A stretch of 64,000 bases of DNA, from NCBI GenBank assembly GCA_009469585.1, contig SSXW01000010.1, forward strand, positions 51,559 to 115,558, in the 5' to 3' direction. The notes below the pieces were generated by a model that saw only the letters and a program-made list of their open reading frames with translations, was not told the DNA's origin and did no database searches. The DNA is from Dechloromonas sp. Dech2017 (GTDB lineage Bacteria > Pseudomonadota > Gammaproteobacteria > Burkholderiales > Rhodocyclaceae). Made by a program: the position numbers and the translations under genes. Each line of letters begins with the position of its first letter. Within the stretch, counting starts at the first letter, position 1. This document shows positions 28,615 to 37,144 of this stretch, piece by piece.

Positions 28615-30045
28615 TCAAAGCGGGCATCCTCCCCGCCTTGAACCCGGGTGCCAGCCGCCGCCGAGTGCCTTGAACAGGTCGACGGCAGCCTGCAGCCTGG
28701 CCTGCCGGGTGGCGACCCGGGCCAGGCTCGCTTCGTTGGTCGTGCGCTGGGCGTCGAGCACTTCCAGGTAGCCCGAATAGCCGGCTTCGTAACGGGTGCG
28801 GGCCAGTTGCAGCGACTGTTCGGCGGCGACCACCCGGCGCTCCTGGGCGGCTTCGGCGTCGCTCAGTTCGCGCAGGCTGACTAGGGCGTCGCGGACCTCC
28901 TTGTAGGCGGTCTGCAGGCTGTCCTGCCAGGCGATCAGCGATTGCTCGTTGACCGCCCTGGCCTGGTCGACACGGGCCGTGGTGCGCCCGAAATCGAGGA
29001 CGGGCATGAGGGCGGCGAGGCCCAGCGACCATGTGCCGGAGCCGGCTGTGAACAGGTCGGAGAGCACCTTGCTCTCGCTGCCGACGCTGCCGGTCAGCGT
29101 GAATTTCGGGAAGTAGCCAGCCTTGGCGATGCCGATGCCGGCGTTGGCGGCGACCAGTTCCTGCTCGGCGCGCAGCACGTCGGGGCGGGCGCTGACCAGG
29201 TCGGCCGGCAGGCCGGCCGGTGGTTGGGGCGGCAGCGGCAGCTGGCGCAGGTCGCCGGCGGCGATGCGCAGTCCGGGGTTGCCGGTGAGCAGGGCGAGCT
29301 GGTGTTCGGTCAGGGCGCGCAGGCGGCGCTGGTCGGCCAGCTGGGCTTGGGCAGCGGCCAGCGCGGCTTCCGCCTGGTGGCCGTCGAGCGGCGAGATGAG
29401 GCCGGCGTCCACCCGGGTGCGGACCAGGTCCAGGCTTTCCTGGCGGGTTTTCAGCGTTGCCGCGCTGACCGCGAGCTGGGCGTCGTAGGCGCGCAGGGCC
29501 AGGTAGTTGCCGGCGATCAGCCCGGCCACGCTGAGCCGCACGGCATCGCGTCCATAGCGGCTGGCCAGCATGCTGGCCTGGGCAGCCTCGTTGGCGCGAC
29601 GGATGCGGCCCCAGACGTCGAGTTCGAAGGAGGTGCTGAGGGCGGCGCTGCGCGCATGGCGCAGGCGCGGCTGGGCGCTGGTGAAGGTCGAGGTCTTGGT
29701 GCTCGCCTGGCTGTTGCTCAGCGCCGCGCCGCCGTCGATCTGCGGGAAGAACGAACTGCCGGCCTCGCGGGCGACGGCCTCGGCCTGCTCGACGCGGGCC
29801 ACGGCCAGGCGCAGGTCGGCGTTGTTGGCCAGGGCCTGGTCGACCAGGTCGTTGAGCGTGGCGTCCTCGAACAGCGTCCACCAGCGCGGGTTGACGGCCG
29901 GGTTGGCGGCGATGGTCACCGCTTCGGCCGGCTTGGCCTCGGCGAAGAGGGCGGGCAGCAGGTTGGCCGGGCGCAGGTAGTCGGGGCCGATGGCGCAGCC
30001 GCTGAGGGCGAGGGCCAGGGCGATGGGGGTGATGCGGGAAATCAT
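28615..30045 (-). CDS. RND efflux system outer membrane lipoprotein (OprM/NodT family)
   Basis: Outer membrane channel of a tripartite drug efflux pump (476 aa). A signal peptide ends in the lipobox LALSGC (Cys about residue 17), and two OEP repeats follow (one around LRLAVARVEQAEAVAREAGS, one around EQELVAANAGIGIAKAGYFP). The true start is ATG 30043-30045, overlapping the pump gene by 4 bp; the frame stays open upstream through that gene. It is the third gene of the adaptor-pump-channel operon. Confidence 0.94.
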   Translation of the reverse strand: MISRITPIALALALSGCAIGPDYLRPANLLPALFAEAKPAEAVTIAANPAVNPRWWTLFEDATLNDLVDQALANNADLRLAVARVEQAEAVAREAGSSFFPQIDGGAALSNSQASTKTSTFTSAQPRLRHARSAALSTSFELDVWGRIRRANEAAQASMLASRYGRDAVRLSVAGLIAGNYLALRAYDAQLAVSAATLKTRQESLDLVRTRVDAGLISPLDGHQAEAALAAAQAQLADQRRLRALTEHQLALLTGNPGLRIAAGDLRQLPLPPQPPAGLPADLVSARPDVLRAEQELVAANAGIGIAKAGYFPKFTLTGSVGSESKVLSDLFTAGSGTWSLGLAALMPVLDFGRTTARVDQARAVNEQSLIAWQDSLQTAYKEVRDALVSLRELSDAEAAQERRVVAAEQSLQLARTRYEAGYSGYLEVLDAQRTTNEASLARVATRQARLQAAVDLFKALGGGWHPGSRRGGCPL

Positions 30046-33000
30046 GCCTTGTCCTCCGCGTCGGCGTCTAGGTGCCGGGGATCGATCTGCTTGCCGCGCT
30101 CCAGCCACTTGAAGAAAAGCGGCACGAAGAGCGTGGCGATGAAGGTGGCGGCCAGCATGCCGCCGAAGACGCCGGTGCCCATCGACTGGCGGGCGCCGGC
30201 GCCGGCGCCGGTCGCCTTGACCAGCGGGAAGACGCCGAGCACGAAGGCGAGCGAGGTCATGATGATCGGCCGCAGGCGCAGGCGGGCCGCCTCGACCGCC
30301 GCCTGGGCGGCGCTCATGCCCTCGCCGTATTTCTGGGCGGCGAACTCGACGATCAGGATGGCGTTTTTCGAGGCCAGGCCGATCAGCACGACCAGGCCGA
30401 TCTGGAAGTAGATGTCGTTGGGCATGCCGCGCACCCAGATGGCGGTCAGCGCGCCCATCAGTGCGAAGGGCACGGCCATGACGACGGCGATGGGCAGCGA
30501 CCATTTCTCGTACTGGGCGGCGAGGATCAGGAAGACCATGACGATGGCGAAGCCGAAGGCCTGCAGCGACGAGCCCGAGCTGCGCTTTTCCTGGAAGACC
30601 TGGCCGGTCCAGGCGATGCCGTAACCCTCGGGCAAGGTCGCCGCGGCGACGTCCTCGACGATCTTGATGGCGTCGCCTGAACTGACGCCGGGCTTGCTGT
30701 CGCCCATCACCTTGGCGGCGATGAAGCCGTTGAAACGCTCGATCTGCTCGGGGCCGACGATGTTCTTGACGCGGCTGACCGCCGATAGCGGGATCATGGC
30801 GCCGCTGGTCGTGCTGCGCACGTAGACCTTGCCGATGTCGTCCGGCTTCATCCGGTAGTTGGCCTCGGCCTGTAACTGCACGCGGTAGACGCGGCCGGCC
30901 TTGTTGAAGTCGTTGACGTAGAGGGCGCCCATCGTGCTTTGCAGCGTGGCGTAGATGTCGGCGACCGGGATGCCCAGGGCCAGCGCCTTCTGTTCGTCGA
31001 CCTCGACGAACAGTTGCGGCACGGTCGGCCGGAAGAAGGTCGAGATGCGGGTGAATTCGGGGTGCTTCTGCAACTCGGCGATGAAGGCCTGGACGACCTC
31101 GTTGAGCTTGCGCACATCGCCGTCCGCCCGGTTCTGGACATAGACCTCGAAGCCGCCGGCAGTGCCCAGGCCGCGGATCGGCGGCGGGTTGAAGACGAGG
31201 CCCATGCCGTCCGGCTGCATCATGCCGAAGCCCATGAACTTGCCGGCCAGTTCCTGCGCCTTGCCCTGGCGTTCCGACCAGTCCTTGAGCGGGATGAACA
31301 TGGTGCCGGCGTTGGGCTTGTTGCCGCCGCCGATCAGGTCGAAGCCGGAAACGATGAAGGTGTGCTTGACCGCCTCGTCCTTGGCGATCATCTGGCGCAT
31401 GCCTTCGCCGGTCTTCTCGGTGCGCTTCAAGGTCGCGCCGTCAGGCAGGATCAGCGCCGAGATCAGGTAGCCCTGGTCCTCGGCCGGCACGAAGCCGCTC
31501 GGGATGATGCGGAAGAATGCTACGGTCGACCCGATAATCAGGGCAAAAACCAAAGCGCCGACGATGCCGTGCTTGAGCGTAAAGCCGACCGCCCCGGTAT
31601 AGCCGGCGGTGAAGCGTTCGAAGGCCCGGTTGAACGGCGCGAACCACTTGTTCTCGGTGTGCTGCGCCTTGAGCAGCAGGGCGCACAGGGCCGGCGTCAG
31701 GGTCAGGGCGACGACGCCGGAAAGGACGACGGCGACGGCGACGGTGACGGCGAACTGCTTGTAGAGCTGGCCGGCGATGCCGCCGAGGAAGGCGACCGGG
31801 ATGAACACCGCGCAGAGGACCAGCACGATAGCGATCAGCGCCCCGGTCACCTGCTTCATCGCCTTGATCGCCGCCTGCCTGGGCGGCAGTTTTTCCTCGG
31901 CCATCAGGCGCTCGACGTTCTCGAGCACGACGATGGCGTCGTCGACGACGATGCCGATGGCCAGCACCATGGCGAACAGCGTCAGCATGTTGATCGAGAA
32001 GCCGAACAGCCACAGCCCGGCGAAGGAGCCGATCAGCGAGATGGGCACGGCGATCATCGGGATCAGCGTCGCCCGCCAGCTCTGCAGGAAGATGAAGACG
32101 ACGGCGAGCACCAGCAGCATGGCCTCGGCCAGCGTCTTGACGACCTCGCGGATCGAGGCCGAGACGAAGTGCGTCGTGTCGTAGGGAATCACGTAGTCCA
32201 TGCCCTGCGGGAAGCGTTGCTTGAGGTCGTCCATCTTGCTGCGCACCGCTTCGGCGGTGGCCAGCGCGTTGGCGCCGGTCTGCAGGAAGATGCCCATGGC
32301 GATGGTCGGTTGGCCGTCCAGCGTGACGCGCTGGTCGTAGTTGTAGGCGCCGAGCTCGATGCGGGCGATGTCGCGCAGGCGCAGCAGGCCGCCCGGGCCG
32401 CTGGCCCGGATGACGATGTTGCCGAACTCTTCTTCGCTCAGCAGGCGGCCCTTGGCGGTCACCGTGTAGATCAGCTGCTGGTCGTCCGGCGCCGGTTCCT
32501 GGCCGACCTTGCCGGCGGCGTTCTGGGCGTTCTGGGCGGCGATGGCGGCGGCCACCTCGTTGGTCGTCACGCCAAGCTGGGCCATGCGGTCGGGCTTCAG
32601 CCAGATGCGCATCGAGTAGTCCTGGGCGCCGAAGATGGTGACGTCGCCGACCCCCTTGATGCGCTTCAGTTCGTCGGCGATGTTCAGGCTGGCGTAGTTG
32701 GACAGGTACAGCGTGCTGTACTTGCCGCCTTCCGACTTCAAGGCGACGACCTGCAGGATGTCGTTCGAGCGCTTCTGGACGACCACCCCGTTGGTCCGCA
32801 CAGCCGCCGGCAGACGGGCTTCGGCGGCCTTGACGCGGTTGTTGACGTTGACCGCGGCGAGGTCGGCGTTGGTGCCGACTTCGAAGGTGGCGGTGATGTT
32901 CACCGTGCCGTTGGCGGTCGCCGAGGAGTTGAAGTACAGCATGTTCTCGACGCCGTTCAACTGCTCCTCGATCGGCGCAGCAACCGTCTTGGCCAGCGTC

Positions 33001-33164
33001 TCGGCCGAGGCACCGGGGTAGGTGGCGGTGATCAGCACGGTCGGCGGGGCGATCTCCGGGTACTGCGCGATGGGCAGCACGCGCGAGGCGACCAGGCCGG
33101 CGATGACGATGACGATGGAGATGACCGACGCGAAGATCGGCCGGTTGATGAAGAACTTGGCCAT
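30042..33164 (-). CDS. RND multidrug efflux permease (HAE1/AcrB family)
   Basis: Inner-membrane proton-driven drug pump (1040 aa, the usual HAE1 length). It begins MAKFFINRPIFASVISIVIV, has the proton-relay Asp pair in GIVVDDAIVVLENVERLM and two large periplasmic loops. It lies 4 bp after the adaptor gene and overlaps the channel gene by 4 bp. AcrB/MexB-like substrates (hydrophobic drugs, detergents) are inferred from the family only. Confidence 0.96.
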   Translation of the reverse strand: MAKFFINRPIFASVISIVIVIAGLVASRVLPIAQYPEIAPPTVLITATYPGASAETLAKTVAAPIEEQLNGVENMLYFNSSATANGTVNITATFEVGTNADLAAVNVNNRVKAAEARLPAAVRTNGVVVQKRSNDILQVVALKSEGGKYSTLYLSNYASLNIADELKRIKGVGDVTIFGAQDYSMRIWLKPDRMAQLGVTTNEVAAAIAAQNAQNAAGKVGQEPAPDDQQLIYTVTAKGRLLSEEEFGNIVIRASGPGGLLRLRDIARIELGAYNYDQRVTLDGQPTIAMGIFLQTGANALATAEAVRSKMDDLKQRFPQGMDYVIPYDTTHFVSASIREVVKTLAEAMLLVLAVVFIFLQSWRATLIPMIAVPISLIGSFAGLWLFGFSINMLTLFAMVLAIGIVVDDAIVVLENVERLMAEEKLPPRQAAIKAMKQVTGALIAIVLVLCAVFIPVAFLGGIAGQLYKQFAVTVAVAVVLSGVVALTLTPALCALLLKAQHTENKWFAPFNRAFERFTAGYTGAVGFTLKHGIVGALVFALIIGSTVAFFRIIPSGFVPAEDQGYLISALILPDGATLKRTEKTGEGMRQMIAKDEAVKHTFIVSGFDLIGGGNKPNAGTMFIPLKDWSERQGKAQELAGKFMGFGMMQPDGMGLVFNPPPIRGLGTAGGFEVYVQNRADGDVRKLNEVVQAFIAELQKHPEFTRISTFFRPTVPQLFVEVDEQKALALGIPVADIYATLQSTMGALYVNDFNKAGRVYRVQLQAEANYRMKPDDIGKVYVRSTTSGAMIPLSAVSRVKNIVGPEQIERFNGFIAAKVMGDSKPGVSSGDAIKIVEDVAAATLPEGYGIAWTGQVFQEKRSSGSSLQAFGFAIVMVFLILAAQYEKWSLPIAVVMAVPFALMGALTAIWVRGMPNDIYFQIGLVVLIGLASKNAILIVEFAAQKYGEGMSAAQAAVEAARLRLRPIIMTSLAFVLGVFPLVKATGAGAGARQSMGTGVFGGMLAATFIATLFVPLFFKWLERGKQIDPRHLDADAEDKA

Positions 33165-33168
33165 GATC

Positions 33169-34302
33169 TCAGCCCTTCTTCGCCGCGGCGACCGCCTGCT
33201 CGGCGCCGGGCACGGCCGGCGGATGCGGCTCGACCGGGGCGCCGGGGCGCAGCTTGATCAGGTTGTCGACGATGACCTTGTCGCCGGCGTTGAGGCCGCC
33301 GAGGATGACCCAGTCCTTGCCGTACCACTCGCCGGCCTTGACCGGGCGCGGCGCCGCCTTGTTCTCGGCGCCGACGGTCATCACCAGCGTGCCCTGCTCG
33401 GTCTGCAGCACGGCCGTCTGCGGCACCAGGAAGGCGCCGTCGCGTTCGCCGGTGAGCAGGCGGATGCGCACGAACTGGCCGGGCAGCAGCACGCCGTCCG
33501 GGTTGTCGAACTCGGCGCGCAAGGCCTGGGTGCCGAGTGTGGTGTCGATGTTGGTGGCGAGGAAATTGAGCTTGCCCGGCTTGTCGTATTTCTGGCCGTT
33601 GCCCATGACCAGTTCGACGCCCTTGACGTCCTTGGCCGTGACCCGGCCGGCCGGGAACTTGGCGAGGTCGGTATCGCCCAGGCTGAAACGGACCCAGATC
33701 GGGTTGGTCTGGTAGATCGAGGTGAGCAGGCTGTCGGCCGTCGACACCAGGTTGCCGTCCGACTTGACGGCCCGCCCGGTAGTGCCGCCGACCGGCGCGC
33801 TGACCGTGGTCCACGACAGGTTCAGCTCGGCCTGGCGCAAGGCGGCCTGGGCCATGGCATTGGCCGACATGGCATCGTCGTAATCCTTCTGGGCGACCGC
33901 CCGGGCTTCGGCCAGGCCCTTCAGGCGGGCGGCCTCGCGGGCCGTCTGCTCGGCCTTGGCGCGGGCTTCGGCGAGGGCGATCTCGTAGGGCGCGCGGTCG
34001 ATCTGGAACAGCGGCTGGCCGGACTTCACCGTCTCGCCTTCCTGGTACAGACGTTTGACCAGGATGCCGCCGACCCGGGCCCGCACCTCGGTCTCGCGGG
34101 CGCCTTCGGTCTGGGCCATGATCTCGACGCTGGTCGGCACCTTCTGCGGCTGCATCTCGATCACCGTCACCGGCATCGGCCCCATCTTGGGTGGGCCGCC
34201 GGCCGGTTGGTCGCCGGAACAGCCGGCCAGGGCGAGGGTGGCCAGGGTGGCCGTCAGAATCAACGGCCGCATTTTGTGCTGGGAAAGAGGGTTGGGGTTC
34301 AC
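33169..34302 (-). CDS. RND efflux periplasmic adaptor (AcrA/MexA family)
   Basis: Membrane-fusion lipoprotein (377 aa). The signal sequence ends at ALAGC (Cys about residue 28), then a beta-barrel/lipoyl half (VRARVGGILVKRLYQEGETV), an alpha-hairpin rich in Ala/Glu (about 110-170) and the second lipoyl half (SAPVGGTTGRAVKSDG). First gene of the efflux operon, transcribed away from a TetR-type regulator with a shared operator region. Translation could also start at the Met ten codons in (MRPLILTATLATLALAGC). Confidence 0.95.
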   Translation of the reverse strand: MNPNPLSQHKMRPLILTATLATLALAGCSGDQPAGGPPKMGPMPVTVIEMQPQKVPTSVEIMAQTEGARETEVRARVGGILVKRLYQEGETVKSGQPLFQIDRAPYEIALAEARAKAEQTAREAARLKGLAEARAVAQKDYDDAMSANAMAQAALRQAELNLSWTTVSAPVGGTTGRAVKSDGNLVSTADSLLTSIYQTNPIWVRFSLGDTDLAKFPAGRVTAKDVKGVELVMGNGQKYDKPGKLNFLATNIDTTLGTQALRAEFDNPDGVLLPGQFVRIRLLTGERDGAFLVPQTAVLQTEQGTLVMTVGAENKAAPRPVKAGEWYGKDWVILGGLNAGDKVIVDNLIKLRPGAPVEPHPPAVPGAEQAVAAAKKG

Positions 34303-34336
34303 GCCGGCTGCTCCTGATTTGTGGTTCTGGAGCGAT

Positions 34337-34360
34337 TATAAACATTCAAGGATGTATGTA
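34337..34360. promoter_or_regulatory. AcrR-like operator between efflux operon and its regulator
   Basis: An imperfect dyad with central halves ACATTC and GGATGT, extended by TATA on one side and ATGTA on the other, resembles the known AcrR/TtgR operator (two ACATACATT-like half sites). About 17 of 24 positions are symmetric. It is placed to repress both the efflux operon and the regulator. Confidence 0.65.
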
Positions 34361-34428
34361 AAACGTTTTTTTGTGTAAAATCCAGCCATGTTCTTTAAGG
34401 CGGGGTTGATTTCCGCCAGGGTGGAGAC

Positions 34429-35046
34429 GTGGTCAGAAAAACCAAGGAAGAAGCCGAGCAGACCCGCAAGGGCCTGATCGAGGCAGCGCGCGCGGTATTC
34501 CACGAGCACGGCGTGGTCCGTTCGACGCTGGACAAGATCGCCCGCACCGCCGGGGTAACGCGGGGGGCGGTCTACTGGCATTTCCAGAACAAGGCCGAGC
34601 TGTTTTTCGCCATGCGCGAGGATGTCTTCGCGCCGATGATCGAACGCACCGACGCCCTGCTCTTTTCCGCCGACTATGCCGACCCGCTCGATGCCATCGA
34701 GGCCTCGGTGACCGAGTTCTTCCGCGTCCTGGAAGATTGCGCCGTGGTGCGCGAGGTGTTCGAGATCATGATTTCGCGCTGCGAGTACGTCGATGAATTC
34801 GCCAGCGTGCAAGAGGAGGCCGGCCGGCCGGCCCTGACCTTCCTCGCCAAGATCGAGCGCATGTACCGCCTGGCCGCCGAGAAGGGAACGCTGCGTTCCT
34901 GCATCAGCCCGGAAGACGCGGCGCGCGATACCTGGGCCTTCACCAGCGGGCTGCTTCACCTGAGCCTCGGTTGCCAGCGCGAGACCGGGCTGGAAGCGCA
35001 GATTCCCGGCATGATCCGCCGCCACATGGCCTTGCGCCGGGTCTGA
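34429..35046 (+). CDS. TetR/AcrR-family repressor of the efflux operon
   Basis: Regulator of 205 aa starting at GTG 34429 behind ggtggag. The N-terminal HTH has the AcrR hallmarks TLDKIARTAGVTRGAVYWHFQNKAELF, given here as residues 32-56; the C-terminal ligand domain (TetR_C_2/AcrR type) follows. It is divergent from the RND operon with a likely operator in between, so repression relieved by pump substrates is the natural inference. Confidence 0.93.
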   Translation: MVRKTKEEAEQTRKGLIEAARAVFHEHGVVRSTLDKIARTAGVTRGAVYWHFQNKAELFFAMREDVFAPMIERTDALLFSADYADPLDAIEASVTEFFRVLEDCAVVREVFEIMISRCEYVDEFASVQEEAGRPALTFLAKIERMYRLAAEKGTLRSCISPEDAARDTWAFTSGLLHLSLGCQRETGLEAQIPGMIRRHMALRRV

Positions 35047-35061
35047 CCGGCCAGCCCGGGA

Positions 35062-35103
35062 ATTTCGATTTCGGGCGTTTTTTACCGTTGACCGCGGCGG
35101 TGA
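35062..35103 (+). repeat. Dispersed repeat copy after the efflux regulator
   Basis: The arm atttcgatttcgggcg, a six-T run and the core accgttgaccgcggcgg lie 16 bp after the regulator's stop codon, in the gap to a convergent small gene. Confidence 0.75.
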
Positions 35104-35131
35104 GCCATCACGCCGCCAGCGACTGCTGGGA

Positions 35132-35329
35132 TCAGTCCAGCTTCTTTTCCAGTTCGGCGAGCAGGCGCAAGGCGCGCTCGCGGTTCTTGGCGATGGCGGC
35201 GGCGCGCTCGTCGCCCTTGGCCTGGTCGGCCAGCGATTGCTCGATCAGGGCCTGGTGCGGGGTCAGGCCGCCGAGGGCGGCTTCCAGCATCCGGTCGGCG
35301 TGGTCGTCGGGGTTGTCGTGTTCGGGCAT
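35132..35329 (-). CDS. Small soluble protein, function unknown
   Basis: A 65-aa, charged, helix-rich product (MPEHDNPDDHADRMLEAALG ... ALRLLAELEKKLD) without Cys, signal or membrane segment. The ATG at 35329 has a good ribosome binding site (GGAGAG, 4 nt spacing), which makes it a convincing gene. A TTG four codons earlier overlaps that site and is rejected. It lies downstream of the candidate small RNA and convergent with the efflux regulator. No family recognised. Confidence 0.65.
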   Translation of the reverse strand: MPEHDNPDDHADRMLEAALGGLTPHQALIEQSLADQAKGDERAAAIAKNRERALRLLAELEKKLD

Positions 35330-35451
35330 GCTTCTCTCCAATTCGGTCTGGCGCAGCTTTTAACCGCTTTGCTGCGTCGCGTAAAGTCCGAACGCCAGTT
35401 TCCTGCGCGAGGTGTCGTCCGCCTGCCGGCGCGGTCGGCAGGCAACCGGGG

Positions 35452-35512
35452 CAAAAAAAAGCCCACACGGGGTGGGCTTAAGTCCATTTCTTGGGAGAGA
35501 TGGAGGAGACGG
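35452..35512 (-). ncRNA. Candidate small RNA with anti-Shine-Dalgarno sequence
   Basis: A 61-nt transcript is predicted on the minus strand from a near-consensus promoter to a strong terminator (stem AAGCCCAC/GTGGGCTT followed by eight T). The 5' part holds CUCCUCC and CUCUCCC, both able to pair with ribosome binding sites, and a weak hairpin UCCAU/AUGGA. The segment AAUGGACU is complementary to eight bases around the phaP ribosome binding site and start. No open reading frame of any length is present. An Hfq-dependent trans-acting RNA is the inference; no expression evidence is available. Confidence 0.5.
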
Positions 35513-35517
35513 TTCCC

Positions 35518-35546
35518 AGTATGCCCGGCTGATTGCTGCGCCGCAA
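35518..35546 (-). promoter_or_regulatory. Predicted promoter of the candidate small RNA
   Basis: On the minus strand TTGCGG (35541-35546) and CATACT (35518-35523) are separated by exactly 17 bp and upstream DNA is AT-rich. The predicted start near 35512 leaves an RNA ending at the terminator. Confidence 0.5.
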
Positions 35547-35644
35547 CAAATAAATTGTATCGATTGGTAACCGACCGAAAAGCGATTGCACAATAGTGAA
35601 TTGTTGGTTGAAGACGGCCGTGCCACAAGCGTTTCCAGAAATGA

Positions 35645-35674
35645 AAAAGCCCCGCGAAAACTCGCGGGGCTTTT
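35645..35674 (-). terminator. Terminator of phaP
   Basis: AAAAGCCCCGCGA and TCGCGGGGCTTTT form a long perfect stem 20 bp after the phasin stop codon, with A/T runs on both sides, so it can work in both directions. Confidence 0.92.
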
Positions 35675-35693
35675 GTCTTCGGTGCTCCGAAAC

Positions 35694-36230
35694 TTACTTG
35701 GACTTCTTGGCGCCGGTCGAGGCAGCCTTGGTCACGGCAGCGATGTTGGCCTGGGCGGCATCGGCGAACTGCTTGGCCACCGAGTTCATGTTGCCGAAAG
35801 CCGAGTTGGCGGCGGCGATGGCGTTCTGGATGGCGGCAACGGCGCCTTCCGAACCGGCCGGAGCCGACTTGGCAGCCATTTCGACCATGCTGGCGACCGA
35901 CTTCTGGAAATCGCCAAACTGGGCTTCTACCATCTTGGCCAGTTCCTGCTGGGTCTGGCTGGTGATTTCGTAGACCGACTTCGAGTAGGCGACGGCCTTC
36001 TCGACGGCCGGCTGGGCCAGGGAGGACTGAACGGCCAGGGCGGCTTGCGGATCCTTGGCGTCGAGCACGGCCTTGACGTTGGAAGCGGTGTCTTCCAGCG
36101 AAGCGCGGGCGGTGTTCAGGTTGAGGGCGGCGATGCGCTCGGCGGAGGCCAGAGCGGTGTTGGCGACGGACAGCAGGGAATCGACGGTGGCCTTGTTGGC
36201 GGCGGCGAATTGCTCGGGATTGATCGACAT
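35694..36230 (-). CDS. phaP: Phasin (PHA granule-associated protein)
   Basis: Phasin_2-type protein of 178 aa that coats polyhydroxyalkanoate granules. It starts MSINPEQFAAANKATVDSLL and is Ala/Gln/Ser-rich and helical throughout, with ATFLE-like phasin spacing, VYEITSQTQQELAKMVEAQ, and a Lys-rich end (STGAKKSK). The ATG at 36230 has GGAG upstream; a longer in-frame extension is rejected. Its presence implies PHA storage. The neighbouring candidate small RNA has sequence complementary to its ribosome binding site. Confidence 0.94.
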   Translation of the reverse strand: MSINPEQFAAANKATVDSLLSVANTALASAERIAALNLNTARASLEDTASNVKAVLDAKDPQAALAVQSSLAQPAVEKAVAYSKSVYEITSQTQQELAKMVEAQFGDFQKSVASMVEMAAKSAPAGSEGAVAAIQNAIAAANSAFGNMNSVAKQFADAAQANIAAVTKAASTGAKKSK

Positions 36231-36270
36231 AATGGACTCCTCAAAGTGGTTGATGTGTGCGACGGGGCTC

Positions 36271-36276
36271 AGTATA
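36271..36276 (-). promoter_or_regulatory. Possible -10 element of phaP
   Basis: TATACT on the minus strand, preceded by a very AT-rich tract (36277-36295), lies 41 bp before the phaP start. No good -35 hexamer is seen at the right distance. Confidence 0.4.
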
Positions 36277-36460
36277 ACGCAATAAAATAAAAAATGGTGC
36301 ACTGCAGCAAAAATAGTTTTTGCATTGTTGCGGGATCATTTTTCGCCGCGCGCAGCCAACTTTCCCCCGCGATTGATCATGCGCCGTTGCTGCTGCCGGG
36401 CTGCTTTCGGTCGGCGGAGCGCCGGCCCGGGGGAGGGCGCAGGCGATGGCTTGATTTATT

Positions 36461-36475
36461 TAGACGATCGGTCTA
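36461..36475. promoter_or_regulatory. AcuR-type operator, copy 1 (before acuR)
   Basis: TAGACGATCGGTCTA is a near-perfect dyad (TAGAC-N5-GTCTA) just upstream of the regulator's first codon. The identical 15-mer occurs before acuI. It resembles the TAGACC/GGTCTA operators of NemR/AcuR-type repressors. Confidence 0.85.
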
Positions 36476-36477
36476 AT

Positions 36478-37128
36478 ATGACCTTCATGGATGCCATGAT
36501 CACTCCCCCGGTGCGTCGTCGCGGACGGCCACCGAAGAATCCCGAAGGTCGGCTGGAGACGCGCGAACTGCTGCTCCGGGCCGGCGTCGCGGCGCTTACC
36601 GAGAAGGGCTTCGCGGCCACCGGGCTGGACGACATCCTCGGCCGGGTCGGCGTGCCGAAAGGCTCCTTCTACCATTACTTCGACAGCAAGGAAACTTTCG
36701 GCGCGGCGCTCATCGAGCGCTACGGCGCTTATTTCGCCGGCAAGCTGGCGCGCCATTTCGACAACACCGCCCTGCCGCCGCTGGCCCGCCTGCACGCCTT
36801 CATCGACGACGCCAAGGCCGGCATGGCCCGCTACGCTTACCAGCGCGGCTGCCTGATCGGCAACCTGGGGCAGGAGATGGGGGCGCTGCCCGAATCCTAC
36901 CGGGCGCAGCTGGGCGAGGTCTTCGCCGACTGGCAGGGGCGGGTGGCCCAATGCCTGGAGGCCGCCCGCGCGGCCGGCGAGATTGCCGCCGATGCCGATT
37001 GCCGGCGGCTCGCCGCCTTTTTCTGGATCGGCTGGGAGGGCGCCGTGCTGCGCGCCAAGCTGGAACACAGCCCGCTGGCCCTGGATATTTTTACCGAGGT
37101 TTTTTTCGCCGGCCTGCCGCGCCGGTAA
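36478..37128 (+). CDS. acuR: TetR-family repressor, AcuR-like
   Basis: Regulator of 216 aa. An Arg/Pro-rich start (RRRGRPPKNPEGR) leads into a TetR HTH with TGLDDILGRVGVPKGSFYHY, followed by a TetR_C domain typical of the AcuR/NemR branch. ATG 36478 is only 2 bp after the operator and has no visible ribosome binding site; ATG 36487 is the alternative, and leaderless translation is possible. The adjacent acuI and the shared operator support control of an acrylate/electrophile-responsive reductase. Confidence 0.87.
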   Translation: MTFMDAMITPPVRRRGRPPKNPEGRLETRELLLRAGVAALTEKGFAATGLDDILGRVGVPKGSFYHYFDSKETFGAALIERYGAYFAGKLARHFDNTALPPLARLHAFIDDAKAGMARYAYQRGCLIGNLGQEMGALPESYRAQLGEVFADWQGRVAQCLEAARAAGEIAADADCRRLAAFFWIGWEGAVLRAKLEHSPLALDIFTEVFFAGLPRR

Positions 37129-37144
37129 TTTTTTCGCCGATTTA

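Noticed and set aside
31508..31555. Partial repeat-like sequence (ggtcgaccc with an A-run) in the RND permease gene
   Set aside because: Only the GTCGACC core and a loose A-run agree; the arm is missing and the protein segment is an ordinary membrane helix.
30939..33257. Very long open frame on the plus strand opposite the RND permease
   Set aside because: It is antisense to a clear 1040-aa pump gene, has low-complexity Gln/Asp/Gly/Arg content typical of GC-rich shadow frames, and has no ribosome binding site.
35521..35532. Plus-strand ATG behind ggaggagac near 35500
   Set aside because: The frame stops after three codons. The GGAGGAG is instead the complement of the candidate small RNA's CUCCUCC.
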